DNA of 64,000 nucleotides. It comes from Cervus elaphus (taxonomy: Eukaryota > Chordata > Mammalia > Artiodactyla > Cervidae). Position 1 is the stretch's first letter, and every line of letters starts with the position of its first letter. This document shows, in pieces, positions 33,112-43,064 of this stretch. Made by a program: the position numbers and the translations under genes. The stretch lies in assembly GCF_910594005.1 (NCBI RefSeq), contig NC_057826.1, positions 82,767,163 to 82,831,162 on the forward strand, given 5' to 3'. The notes under the pieces were generated by a model. It did not search any database. It was not told where the DNA came from and worked only from the letters and a program-made list of their open reading frames with translations.

Positions 33112-33345
33112 CAGTTATTGAGCATCTACTATGTACAGTGTACTTTGTAGGCCTTTGTGTGTATTAGCTCAGTCATTCCTCCTGACACATCTAGAAGTGA
33201 TGCTATGCTGTCCATTTTATAGGTGGGAAAACTGAGGCTAAGAAAGATGAAGTCCCCGATCAAGTCACAGTAAGGCAATGGCAAGACTGGAATCCAAACT
33301 TAGATCGGTCTGCCTCCAAAGCCCGTGCTCTTTCTGTTCTCCCTA
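33112..33345 (-). repeat. MIR/L2-tail element, near full length
   Basis: 'ttattgagcatctactatgt', 'gtccattttataggtggg', 'aaaactgaggctaagaaag', 'agactggaatccaaactt' and 'ccaaagcccgtgctctttct' read as a reversed MIR. Confidence 0.82.
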
Positions 33346-33856
33346 CAACCTCCTGTGGAGAAATGGGCATAGCTGGGCCACAGCCCTGGGTGGACGGGCA
33401 GGGGGCAGCCAGCCCTGCATCTCCGTCTCCCGCTGCAGTGGGAGACATGAGGCTGCTTGAACAAATTACAGTGACTGAGGAGTCAGGAACAGCCAGGGCT
33501 GAGATGATCCTGGGGGGATTTCCCGCTGCCTTCCTGACCCAGGCCACGGCTCCTCCACCTGGACAGACAGATTCCTGCTCCTGGGGTGGGGGCAGCGGGT
33601 GTGTGCGGCTGGGTTTGCAGTGGGCTAGGACTGGAGCAGCAGAGACCAAGGCCCGGCAGCTGCCACGAGCCTCAGGCTGGCGGTGCCAGGAAAGGGGCAG
33701 GAAGTGGTTTGTGGGGAGCGGTGACGAGGCTGAGGCTGTTCGATGTGGTTTCTGCCCTGGAAACCTGACTCATGTGGATGAAGCTGAGGCTCCCCTTCCC
33801 CAGGGGGCAGTTAGCGCAATTACAGGCCCTGGTTGGGCAGGGGAGGGAGGGTGTGC
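33346..33856. other. GC-rich single-copy DNA, no gene seen
   Basis: The plus frame 33363-34073 (236 codons) is the longest outside transposons, but it is Gly/Pro/Ala/Arg-rich, shows no domain and is explained by rising GC. A TGACTGAGGAGTCA-like AP-1/Maf-type motif lies at about 33472-33485. Confidence 0.4.
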
Positions 33857-34067
33857 TCCGAGGGAGAGGCCGAATGGGGCCTCAGGAACCCAAGGCCGCC
33901 CTAGGGGTCCGCGGTTTCCCCACCGCCGGTGGGCGGAGGGCCTGTGGGCGGACGGGTCGACGGAGGCCAATGGGCCTGAGCTGAGGAGGAAGCGGGCGGT
34001 GCGCGCTCTGCCTGCGCGGAGGCCTCCCGGGAGGGAGGCTGGAGTCCTCCCCGGAGCCCCAGCTCGA
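33857..34067. promoter_or_regulatory. Small CpG-rich patch (possible CpG island)
   Basis: By hand count about 21 CpG in 210 bp, dense for this genome, with several GGGCGG Sp1-type boxes near 33930-33995. It could be a cryptic promoter, an orphan CpG island or an exon-1 region. I see no clear transcript structure, and a MIR follows directly. Confidence 0.4.
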
Positions 34068-34175
34068 TTCTGACTCACCACGTGAATTTGGGCAAGGCCC
34101 TTTTCTTTCTCTGAGACTCACTTTCTTTATCTCTCAAAGGAGGTTTCCACCGTTTCCACCAGCTCTAAGAATTAG
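34068..34175 (+). repeat. MIR fragment
   Basis: 'gattctgactcaccacgtga', 'atttgggcaaggcccttttc' and 'tctgagactcactttcttta' follow MIR. Confidence 0.55.
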
Positions 34176-34318
34176 ATGACGCTCCCCTGCCCCCACCCAA
34201 TCAAAGGCGCGTACAAACCGCAAGGCAGAAAAATAACAACACAGAAAACCACACTTAACAAGTAGTAACTGCTGGGGATGTGCTGGGCCCTGCTCTGAGC
34301 CCTTTGCATGCTTTCTAT

Positions 34319-34396
34319 TGAGTTGACCAGAAAGTTCATTTGGGTTTTTCTGTAAGATGTTATGGAAAAACCCTGATGAACTTTTTGGCCAACCCT
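34319..34396. mobile_element. Ruminant mariner MITE palindrome; possible mir-2284/2285-type hairpin
   Basis: An almost perfect inverted repeat. The left arm ttgaccagaaagttcatttg pairs with the right arm ending gatgaactttttggccaa (34323-34392, about 70 bp), with a loop near 34355-34360. The terminal sequence ttggccaaaaagttc is typical of the bovine mariner TIR. From memory, hairpins of this exact type make up the bovine mir-2284/2285 microRNA families. Expression of this copy is unknown. Confidence 0.85.
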
Positions 34397-34974
34397 CCCA
34401 ACAACCCTGATGTGCTTATTTCACAGATTAGGAAATAGATCAAGAAGTCACAAGGAACTACCAGTGGGACACTCTGGCCCGCATCCTGGAGAGAAGGGGA
34501 AATCTGATTCTGAGCTGAGGTGCTGCCAGGCCCCCCATGCCCGCATGATGTCCCCTCCGCTCGCCCGAGAGCCACTGGCCTGCACTGTTACTCCCTCTCA
34601 TGCTACCTCTTTAGCTATTGAGTCATGGCAGATGGATAAGAAGTTGCTTTCTCTGTTCTAGGAAAGAGGAATGCTGGACCCCGCTGTTCAGATGACACCT
34701 TACCACCACCCCGTCTCCCCTGTCCCCCATCAATTCCAGGTGACAGAACCAAAGGCAACCTTATTGGCCAAGCAGAGTGAAGTTTCAGGGAATTCTGGGG
34801 AGCTTCCTTGGGGTGGGGGTGGGGGTGGAAAGGCTGTGTATGCCCATTCTGAAAGTCCAGCTGCTGCTTTTACTGGATCCGTGATAAGCTGTGTAACCCA
34901 CGTGCAGTTTTATGGGAAGAAAGTGTTGGCTTGCACAAAATAAATTTGAATATCCTGATGGAGTTTACCCCACC
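34397..34974. other. Single-copy DNA, no gene seen
   Basis: A G-rich stretch at 34810-34828. Otherwise nothing recognised. Confidence 0.45.
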
Positions 34975-35100
34975 TATTTAATGAATAGTGCCACCGAGGC
35001 TCAGAGAAGGAGAATGACTTGCCCCACGAGCACGTGATGGCAGAGATGGGCCTAGAACTCACGTGTGCTGACTGAACGCTGTGCTTCACGCCCACCACAG
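34975..35100 (-). repeat. MIR fragment
   Basis: 'gccaccgaggctcagagaag', 'gagaatgacttgccccacg' and 'gggcctagaactcacg' are reversed MIR. Confidence 0.65.
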
Positions 35101-35257
35101 CTCAGGCCAGGCGGGGGGCCAGGGGCTGCATGCCTAGAGTAAGAATGGAAGCTCTTTCCTTGTTAGACAGAAATTTCAAACAAGGCCTTTTTGGATTTTA
35201 TTAAACAGGACGTGACTACTAAAGTAGGGGAAACCCAGCTTACTTACATTCCCCTCT

Positions 35258-35301
35258 CCATCTTTATTGATATAACTGACATATAATATAGTGTAAGTTT
35301 T
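35258..35301 (-). mobile_element. Old L1 (L1ME-type), left part, split by insertion
   Basis: 'tctttattgatataactgac' and 'atataatatagtgtaagttt' are reversed old-L1 3' UTR. The element resumes at 35989 after a younger insertion. atagtgtaagtttt (35288-35301) and acattgtaggtttt (35989-36002) are the duplicated target, 11 of 14 matching. Confidence 0.75.
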
Positions 35302-35988
35302 GAACCAATGGTTACCAAGGAGGAAGGGAGAGGGATGGGATAGTTAGGGAGTTTGAGACTGACATGTACCCACTGTATTTAAAGTGGATAACCACCAAGG
35401 ACCTCCTGTAGCCCAGGGAACTCTGCTCAGTGTTATGTGGCAGCCGGCATGGGAGGGGAGTTTGAGGGAGAACGGATACATGTATGTGTTTGGCTGAATC
35501 CCTTTGCTGTCCGCCTGCAACTGTCACAGTATTGTTAACTGGCTATCAGTTCAGTTCAGTTCAGTTCAGTCGCTCAGTCGTCCCTGACTCTTTGCGACCC
35601 ATGAATCGCAGCACGCCACGCCTCCCTGTCCATCACCAACTCCCGAAGTCTACTCAGACCCATGTTCATCAAGTCGGTGATGCCATCCAGCCATCTCATC
35701 CTCTGTCAACCCCTTCTCCTCCTGCCCCCAATCCCTCCCAGCATCAGGGTCTTTTCCAATGAGTCAACACTTCGCATGACATGGCCAAAGTACTGGAGTT
35801 TCAGCTTCAGCATCAGTCCTTCCAGTGAACACCCAGGACCGATCTCCTTTAGGATGGACTGGTTGGATCTCCTTGCAGTCCAAGGGACTCTCAAGAGTCT
35901 TCTCCAACACCACAGTTCAAAAGCATCAATTTTTTGGCACTCAGCTTTCTTCACAGTCAACTTCAATGTAAAATAAAAAATTAAAAAA
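35302..35988 (+). mobile_element. Bovine-type L1 3' end, interrupted by BovB
   Basis: 'ccaatggttaccaaggagga', 'ggataaccaccaaggacctc', 'tgtagcccagggaactctg', 'gctgaatccctttgctgtcc' run to 35548. After the BovB insert the L1 end resumes with 'acttcaatgtaaaataaaaa' and an A-rich tail to 35988. Confidence 0.82.
35549..35957 (-). mobile_element. BovB (RTE) LINE 3' fragment inside L1
   Basis: Starts with four copies of gttca (the BovB 3' microsatellite), then 'cgctcagtcgtccctgac', 'ggtcttttccaatgagtcaa', 'aggactggttggatctccc'-type sequence, ending 'gctttcttcacagtc'. About 410 bp, minus strand. The minus frame 35706-36041 is its coding remnant, read into L1 sequence. Confidence 0.92.
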
Positions 35989-36550
35989 ACATTGTAGGTT
36001 TTAAGTGTACAGTATGTTGATTTGATGCACCCATATACCATAAGGTGTTTACCGCAATAAGGTTAGTTAACACATCTTTCATCTCCCATAACATGTTTTT
36101 CACCTCCCATAAATACCATTTTGTTGTTGTCATTGTTATGGGGAGAATATTGAAGATCTACTCCCTTAACCACTTTTTCAGTACACAATACCGCATTACT
36201 GACTGTAGTTCACCATGCTGTGCATCACATCTCTGCGGCTTCATCATTTTATAACCGAAAGTTTGTACCTGTTGACCAACTCTTCCTGTTTACCCCACTC
36301 CTCAGGCCCTGAAACCCTCCTTCTACTCTCTGTTTCTACGAGTTTGATGGGTTTAGATTCCGAATGTAAGTGAAATGACACAGCATTTATCTTTCTCCAT
36401 CTGACTTATTTCACTTAGCCTGATACCCTCAAGATCCATCCATGATGTGGAAAGTGGCAGGATGTCCTTTTTATGGCTGAATAATATTCCAATGCAATGG
36501 AATGTTTCATTCCACATTTTCTTTATCCAGTTCATCCAGTGATGGACAGC
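35989..36550 (-). mobile_element. Old L1 (L1ME-type), right part
   Basis: 'taagtgtacagtatgttgat', 'aacacatctttcatctccca', 'cgagtttgatgggtttagat', 'ctgacttatttcacttagcc', 'ttttatggctgaataatatt' are reversed old-L1 3' sequence continuing from 35301. Confidence 0.82.
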
Positions 36551-37000
36551 AGCTTCCTATTTCTCTTGGGGAAAGTGGAACAGTTTGGGCCAGAAACCTG
36601 CAGATCTTCTAGATGAAAAAGCCAGCAAAGAATTTAGCAAGAGTGTCTGCATACAGTAGGTGCTCAAAACTGCTCACTGAGGCTGACACAGCTGTGTTTG
36701 CCTACCCAGAGTCACCTTCCCACTGTGTGACTCACAGAAAACAGTCCAGGAGAACAGAGTGAAGGCCAGAGTTTCCTGCCAGGGCCAGGAGCCAGGGCGT
36801 ATGTTCTCCCCTCTCCCTTGTACATGTCATGACCCAGGTCTGAATATTGTGGGGGGTAATGGTTTGAGGGTGCAAAGACTCCTGGCTCCAGGGTCTTAGT
36901 CTTAGGTGGTACGTCTTGGATCCTGACCCTAAGGTGTCACCAGCCCTTTCTTGTGGGCCTCAGTTTTCTCCTCTGTAGAAGGGAAAAGTTGAACCAGATG
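36551..37000. other. Single-copy DNA with a MIR trace near 36955-36995
   Basis: 'gggcctcagttttctcctct' is a MIR core fragment. Otherwise nothing recognised. Confidence 0.45.
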
Positions 37001-37140
37001 GTAGTTCTCAACGTTGGCTGTCCAAAACATCACCCGGGCAGCTTTCAAACAATCCTCAGGCCCAGGCCTCACCCTGAGTCAACTGAACTTCAGTGAGTTC
37101 CATCTGAGCATCTGTGGTTTTGATTCTGATGCCCAGCAAA
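37001..37140 (+). mobile_element. Non-autonomous hAT element (MER5-type)
   Basis: 'gtagttctcaacgttggctg', 'catcacccgggcagctttc', 'caggcccaggcctcaccctg' and 'ttttgattctgatgcccag' match the MER5/MER58 style of hAT-Charlie MITE. The 3' TIR is degraded. Confidence 0.55.
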
Positions 37141-37519
37141 GGGTGATTGGGGGCTGAGGGGGTCCTTGAGCTGCATGGGTTCTCAATAGGCTGCTGTGTG
37201 TAGGGCTCTACCTCTCCTCTTGGCTTTGATTGGGCATCCATCTCAGCTGGAAGTGTTCCCCAGCATATCTCTCCTGCTATGTAACAGATGACAGGCTGCC
37301 GGGAGGAGGCCACCCAGGGATTGGACTCCAGGGCCGAGACCCCAGAGATGACATTCTTCTCTGCACAGGCCAGTCTGGGCTGCTCTGATCAGAGCATGGC
37401 CTCCAGCTCTGAGGCAGACTTCCAGCAGGAGTCAATCTGTCCTAAGACTTGGGACTCTGGTGGCCCAGATGGGGATCCTGGCAGGGAGCTGGGGTTGGGG
37501 CCTCAGTAGGAGCCCGCCG
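37141..37519. other. Single-copy DNA, no gene seen
   Basis: Short frames on both strands only. Confidence 0.45.
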
Positions 37520-37650
37520 AGGGCCAGCATCTAAAGTCAGACTCCCAGCATCCAGTTCAGGTTCTGCTGCCTCCGGGCCTCAGTGATCTCATCTGTAAAA
37601 TGGGCCATGTGATCCTCAGCCCAGGTGGTGTTAGGAGGTGCTGTGGGGAT
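37520..37650 (+). repeat. MIR fragment
   Basis: 'gcctcagtgatctcatctgt' and 'aaaatgggccatgtg' are MIR core, with a diverged 5' part. Confidence 0.55.
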
Positions 37651-37894
37651 TCTGATATGGAGACCCCTGGAGAGAGGGTCAGGCAGTACCAGGACGTAAA
37701 GTCTCAGGTGGAATGATAGTACAGGAAAGAAAGCTAAGGGAGCAGGGCTCAGATGATATGGTGCTGGGAAAGCAGAACCTAGGGAGTCTTTATACAGGAG
37801 AACAAGTCCTCAACACGTGGACCCGTCCATGGGTTCCAAATGCACACAGGTGGGAATATTTTCACCAAGGCATCCTTTAAAAGAAGAATTTTAA

Positions 37895-38115
37895 GGACTT
37901 CCTTGGTGGTCCCATGGTTAAAAAATCTGCCTTCCGATAAGGGACATGGGTTTGATCGTGGCTGGGGAACTAAGATCCCACATGCATCAGAGCAGCTAAG
38001 CCCAAGAGTTGCAGTTACTGAGCCTGTGCACTCTGGAGCCTGCACCGCTATTAGAGAGTCGGTGTGATGCAACAAAGACCCAGTGCAGCCAAATAAAAAT
38101 AAATTAATTTATTTT
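37895..38115 (+). mobile_element. CHR-type SINE with AT-rich tail
   Basis: 'ggacttccttggtggtccca', 'ggggaactaagatcccacat', 'agacccagtgcagccaaata' then an AT-rich tail that drifts to about 38200. Confidence 0.85.
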
Positions 38116-38908
38116 AAAATTTTAATTAATTGTTTAACATTTTTTAAACATTAAATTAAAATTTAACGTTTAAAAAATGCTATTTTAAAAAATAATTTTA
38201 CCAGGAGCCCCAGTTTACAAAACATGTATAGTTATACATGTAAAACATGTATAACTAACGTGGCTGATGTGGGGGACCGTTAGTTCCTGGATTTGCCCCA
38301 GGTCTCCCTTCCCTTCTCCCCCTCCACAGTGGCCTAATTTGGGAATAAGTTTGAAAATCACTGACCTTGAGCCGAAAGACCAGCGTTTTCTCCTTCTGAG
38401 GTCTGGTTCGGGGACAGTATGCAGTGGTTGGGGGCGGGGGGGCGGTGGTTTGCCCTGCATCCAGGAGTTTTTCCCTGCAGTGGGGTTGGTAGGCGTTGAG
38501 TCAGGGCCTGGAGCGCTGGTCTCTTCACCCTGCCTGAGACTTGAAGGGTAACACAGCCTCTTCAGGGGCCCTTCAGGGGCCCTGCTTCTAGGGGGGCCGG
38601 CAGGGGGCCCAGCCTGCCTAGGTTCTCGGTTGTGTGCAGAGGGACAGGCTTCTCTCGGCAAAACCTGACATTGGCCACTTGACTGGGTCCCCTGGGGGGC
38701 ATGGTGGCCTTGAGGTGGACAAGAAAAGCAACACAGTGACTTCTCTTTCTCTTCCCTCCGTGGACCTGCCTGCCAAGAGGAGCAGGGCAGCCCCATCAGG
38801 TGGTACCCGGGTGGGGAGTTCATGGAGGGAGGAGGAAAACAGCGGACATCAGAACTGAGGGTGCAAAACCAGGGGGGTGTGGTTCAGAGAGCAGGATTGG
38901 GAAGGGCT
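38116..38908. other. AT-rich tail then GC-rich single-copy DNA
   Basis: Holds an acatgtata/tatacatgt near-palindrome at 38222-38241, a G-rich run at 38430-38450 and an 11-bp tandem duplication (cttcaggggcc, 38560-38581). The 202-aa minus frame at 38215-38823 spans these structures, has no domain and is judged non-coding. Confidence 0.45.
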
Positions 38909-38920
38909 AAGATGAGAAGA

Positions 38921-39126
38921 TTCCCTGGTGGTGGCTCGGACAGTAAAGAATCTGCCTGCAATGTGGGAGACCTGGGTCTGATCCCTGGATTGGGAAGATC
39001 CTCTGGTGGAGGGCATGGCACCCCAGCCAGTATTCTTGTCTGGAGAATCCCATGGACAGAGGAACCTGGTGGGCTACAGTCCATGGGGTTGCAAAGAGTC
39101 GGACACAGCTGAGCAACAAAGCACCC
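38921..39126 (+). mobile_element. Bov-tA SINE with perfect target-site duplication
   Basis: 'ttccctggtggtggctcgg' to 'acagctgagcaacaaagcac'. The flanks aagatgagaaga at 38909-38920 and 39127-39138 are identical. Confidence 0.96.
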
Positions 39127-39306
39127 AAGATGAGAAGAGGCTGGCCCTCCAGGCCCTGAGGGTGGGGGTCCAGGGGGCTCCGCCTTCAGAACATGTCCTG
39201 AACCTACCACTTCCCACCACCTCCACCCGTCGTGCAGCCCTGCATGAACCGCATGCCCTCACATACATCCTTGTTGGCCCTCCCTGACTGACTGCTCCCC
39301 CTTCTT

Positions 39307-39465
39307 TTTTTTTTGATATTATAGATGTCAATTTTATTTTTATTTATTTCAATAAAATTTGGCCGCATGGCATGCAGGATCTTATTTCCCTAACCAGGGA
39401 TCCAACTCACGCCTCTTACAGTAGAAGTGCGAAGTCTTAGCCACTGGGCTGCCGGGGAAGTCCCT
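39307..39465 (-). mobile_element. CHR-type SINE
   Basis: T-rich start, 'tttggccgcatggcatgcag', 'ctaaccagggatccaactc', ending 'gggctgccggggaagtccc'. Flanks ctcccccttctt and ctccccctttctt are an imperfect target duplication. Confidence 0.9.
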
Positions 39466-39696
39466 ACTCCCCCTTTCTTATATTCCATGTGGGGTCAGAA
39501 TAATCTGTAAGAAAAGAAGGACATTATCATGTCACTCCTGGACCCAGAACCCTGAGCAGCTTCCAAATTTCTGCCTGGATCTCCAACTTCACCGCCTCTC
39601 CCCCTCCTCACCCCTCGCTGGTTAACAGGCCTCCAAACTGTTCCTGGAACCCCCAATCTAGCTGCAGTTCTCTCCCATCCCCAGTAGCACCTAGTC
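39466..39696. other. Single-copy DNA, no gene seen
   Basis: Nothing recognised apart from the SINE target copy at its start. Confidence 0.4.
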
Positions 39697-39886
39697 TAGG
39701 ATTGCCAGATTAAACAGAGGACATCCAGTTACACTTGAATTTAGATAAACAACGAATCTTTTTTCTTTTCTTTCTTTTTTCTTTTTTTTTTAGCATAAAT
39801 ATGTCCCAAATAGCAGATTCATTGCTTATCTGGTTTAAATGTAACTGCACAGTCCGTACTTTTATTTGCTAAATCTGGCAATCTTG
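39697..39886. mobile_element. Palindromic DNA-transposon-like element
   Basis: Inverted ends: attgccagat at 39701-39710 pairs with atctggcaat at 39873-39882, and tccagttaca inside the left arm pairs with the inside of the right arm (tgtaactgc). The middle holds a pyrimidine tract and gtcccaaatag. I recognise the pattern as a mammalian MITE, but not its family name. Confidence 0.6.
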
Positions 39887-40189
39887 GTGCTATCCACCCC
39901 CTCTAGACATGATATTTATTAGATTACCTGTCCTATGCTCATGGGCTATTAGGAGCAGGTGGAAAGCTATCTTGCAAGTATTTTATTTTATATAAGCATG
40001 TTTAAGTACAATTGTTTTAAATAAACTCTTTAATTTCAAATCAAGGCATGAATTTTAAATACATTTATTTTTCCAAAGTAAATCTACCTGATGTGTGTGG
40101 GCTGTCCTAGAAGCCATGTTCTCCTATCTCTTTTCTACCTTTAGTAACCCAAGGGGTGGAGATTTTAGGAAAATTGGAGGGAGTGGTCT
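39887..40189. other. AT-rich single-copy DNA, no gene seen
   Basis: No repeat or frame of note. Confidence 0.4.
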
Positions 40190-40345
40190 TTTAAATTAGA
40201 AAATCTGGGTTCGAGTGTAGGGTCTGTCATTGACTTCCTAATTGTAGTTGGGGAGTTTTTTCTCACTGCTGCGGCCTCAGTTTATTCATCTGTAGAAAGG
40301 GGCTAAAACTCTATGTGCCTCCTAGGTTATTATGAGATTCGTGAC
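40190..40345 (+). repeat. MIR SINE
   Basis: 'aaatctgggttcgagtgtag', 'cggcctcagtttattcatct', 'gtagaaaggggctaaaac' and 'taggttattatgagattc' follow MIR. Confidence 0.7.
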
Positions 40346-40959
40346 TCATGAGCATATTCCAAGAACTGGCCCTGTGAAGGAGTTGGTTATCAAGACCCTG
40401 TAGCCTGGGGTTCAGAGTCACGCAGACTGGCGGGCTGGGAAGTGCGGCCATATTCAACAGCTCTGAGGCTCAGCACTGCGCTCCACTGTGAGCGCCGAGC
40501 TTCCTGACCTCTTGGGCCGCCTCGGCCTCCATGCAGTTCCAGGTTCTGGCACCAGGGGCCAGGCTCGCACCTGGAAGGCTGAGAGCCTTTACGACGCTCC
40601 AGGGGCCCTTCAGGCTGCGGGGGGCGGGGGGCGGGCGGAAGGATGCGGCAGTGGCCTGCGTTTGACATGGTTCTTGGCTCTGTGGGTCAGTGACCTACAG
40701 ATGTGGAGGGTGAACTGTCCTGCTCTCTCCTTTCATATTTTGCTTGGCGCTTCTTAGAGGACTCCTCATCTCTTTGGCCCTCATCAAGAGACCCCCATGA
40801 AGGAAGCTGAGTTAGCAGGTGGCTGGAATCTGTAGAGAACTCTGAGCAGGGAGTTTGAAGAGAGTTTGGGCTGCTCTCTGCCAAGTTACTGGTGTCCTTG
40901 TGGGTTATACTGCCTTCTGAGTAGAAGGCTCCTTGGCTCCTTCTGCAGTAGAATGGGAT
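40346..40959. other. Single-copy DNA, no gene seen
   Basis: A G-rich tract with quadruplex potential at 40616-40638. Overlapping frames lack domains. Confidence 0.45.
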
Positions 40960-40974
40960 AAGAATGCCTCACTT

Positions 40975-41158
40975 GGGATTTCCCTGCCTCCCCTAGACCT
41001 AGTGGCTAGGTCCCCTCAATTCCAATGCAGGGGGCCTGCCTTCGATCCCCGGACAAGGAGCTAGATCCCACATGCCGCAACTAAAGATCAAAGATCTGGT
41101 GTGCCGCAACTAAGACCCAGTGCAACAAAATAAACAAAATATTTTTTTTCAAAAAAGA
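40975..41158 (+). mobile_element. CHR-type SINE with target-site duplication
   Basis: 'gggatttccctgcctcccct', 'cgatccccggacaaggagct', 'ctaagacccagtgcaacaaa' plus tail. The flanks aagaatgcctcactt (40960-40974) and aagaatgcctccctt (41159-41173) differ at one base. Confidence 0.93.
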
Positions 41159-41173
41159 AAGAATGCCTCCCTT

Positions 41174-42806
41174 TCACAGGTCTGTTGATCTGGTGAGGTG
41201 ATGTGTCGCTTTCTGGTAGGGCTAATGTCTCTAGCATCTGTCTAGAATGGCTTCTGCTTGAAGGTGGAGACCCACCCTGAGCACGTACTACCCAGATGAT
41301 AAAGAATAGACGAAAAGAACCCAGTGTAGGGGCAATGACGAGACCTCACGTGATCCCTTGCCAACTCCAGGAAGCAAGCACAACGCTGTGAGGAGGGTCG
41401 GGGTGCCACCGCCCAGAGAGAGGCAGTCTCTGGCTTGATCCCTCATAGCTGGGGACACAAGCTCAGGGCTGGGGGTAGGAAGCTGACGGGCTTGTTGGCC
41501 CATGGACATGAGCAGCCTTCCTCCCAGCCCCACACCTGCTGTATCTCAGCCAGTGGGAGCCGTGCGCTAGGGGGTCTGTCCTGTTCCCTGGCCCCCGCTG
41601 CGGTGTGGATGGGCCGCTCCGGGAAGCCTGAGGGCTCCGGGTAGTGCCCTTTCTCAGGGTGTGTCCCGATTGCCCTGATGGATTGCCCTCTCACCCCTGC
41701 TGGGTTACTGTGGTTTCCTCATCAGCAGAAATGACTCCTCACCCACAATTGCATCAGTCTTTCCACAGATCGAGTGAATCACGTTGCACGATGTGGTTTC
41801 GGACCATGCCCTGTGCTCTGCGAGGGGCTGGCTGGGCCAGTGGGGTGGGGGCTGGGGCGGACTGTGCTTTGACCTGGACTTGGGAGAGGGAAGCAAAAGC
41901 CAGAAGGGGATTGCCAGGGGCGGTGGGGGGCGGGGGAGAGGGGAAATGGAGCTGGTGTGAGAGGATGTGGAACTCATTCTCACGGGCCGAGAGGGGGCAG
42001 AGCCAAGTGTCCAGTGACCTTGACCGCGACCACATTGGGGAACCATACGGCTTACTCACCCCCAGCCCTACCACTACCTCCAAGAGGAAAAGAAATGAAG
42101 AGTAGAAGCTGATTCATCCTCTAACGCACTGCAGGGGCGGGGGCGGCGGGGACGGGGAGATGAGCTGCCTTCATTTCCTTTTCTTTCTCTATTTTGAACT
42201 CCATGGCTTGCTTCCCCTTTAGCTAACACGTTGTGGCCACGGGCTGAGGGCTTCCAACCTCAAGGCCAATTTCTTTCTTCTCTCTGCTTCACAGCCTACA
42301 ACAGCCCTTGGGTAGAAACTGTCTTCAAGGACTGTGAGGATTCCAGGGGGTGGATTCTTCCCAGAGGCAGAAAGAGGCATCCTACTCCCCACCCACAGCA
42401 GCAGGAACAATTCTGCCCATCTCTCAGGTGGAGAGGATAAGTCTTCAGGGAAATGTGGCGAGTGCCTTGCTCTCCTCCTCTCTTTTTGAACCTACAGCAC
42501 AGCCAAGCTCCGTATGTCAGAATAGTGGGATCCTCCGGGATCTGCCGGTGGGAGCGGGTGGCAGTGTCTTCTGTCCAGGGAGAGGAGGATGTGCAGAGGC
42601 TCAGTGTAAGCACCCTGGAATGGGCCACGGTTTCATACCAACTTGAGCAGAAAAGAAACGGGCGGTGACACACGGAGGTATCACTGGAGCAGAGCTGACC
42701 AAAACACAGGGTCTACCCAGGCTAGATCATGCCTGGACTGGTGTGGATTTGCCTGAATGACAAACTCCTATAAGCTACTGAAATCTGGGGGGCTATTTGT
42801 TACATA
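41174..42806. other. Single-copy GC-rich DNA, no gene seen
   Basis: Two canonical quadruplex motifs lie at 41917-41943 and 42134-42157. The 153-aa plus frame at 41644-42105 and its minus-strand counterparts have no domain. No transposon recognised. Confidence 0.45.
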
Positions 42807-42819
42807 GCATGGTCCATCT

Positions 42820-43051
42820 GGGCTTCCCAGGTGACGCTAGTGGTAAAGAATCCGCCTGCCATTGCAGGAGACGTAAGATCCCTGGTTAGATCCCTGGGCC
42901 AGTAAGATCCCCTGGAGGAGGGCATGGAAACCCACTCCAGTATTCTTGCCTGGAGAATCCACTGAACAGAGGAGCTTGGTGGGCTATGGTCCATAGAGTT
43001 GCAAAGAGTCAGACGTGACTGGAACAACTTAGCAGGCATGCATGCACACAG
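42820..43051 (+). mobile_element. Bov-tA SINE with target-site duplication
   Basis: 'gggcttcccaggtgacgcta', 'tagatccctgggccagtaag', 'cagacgtgactggaacaact'. The flanks gcatggtccatct (42807-42819) and gcatggtctatct (43052-43064) differ at one base. Confidence 0.95.
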
Positions 43052-43064
43052 GCATGGTCTATCT

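Noticed and set aside
33363..34073. 236-codon plus-strand frame as a gene
   Set aside because: Composition-driven Gly/Pro/Ala/Arg sequence, no domain, open frames in other phases too.
38222..38260. acatgtata palindrome as an operator or origin
   Set aside because: Short AT-rich chance palindrome next to a decayed SINE tail.
38215..38823. 202-codon minus-strand frame
   Set aside because: Runs over a palindromic AT patch, a G-rich tract and a tandem duplication; no domain.
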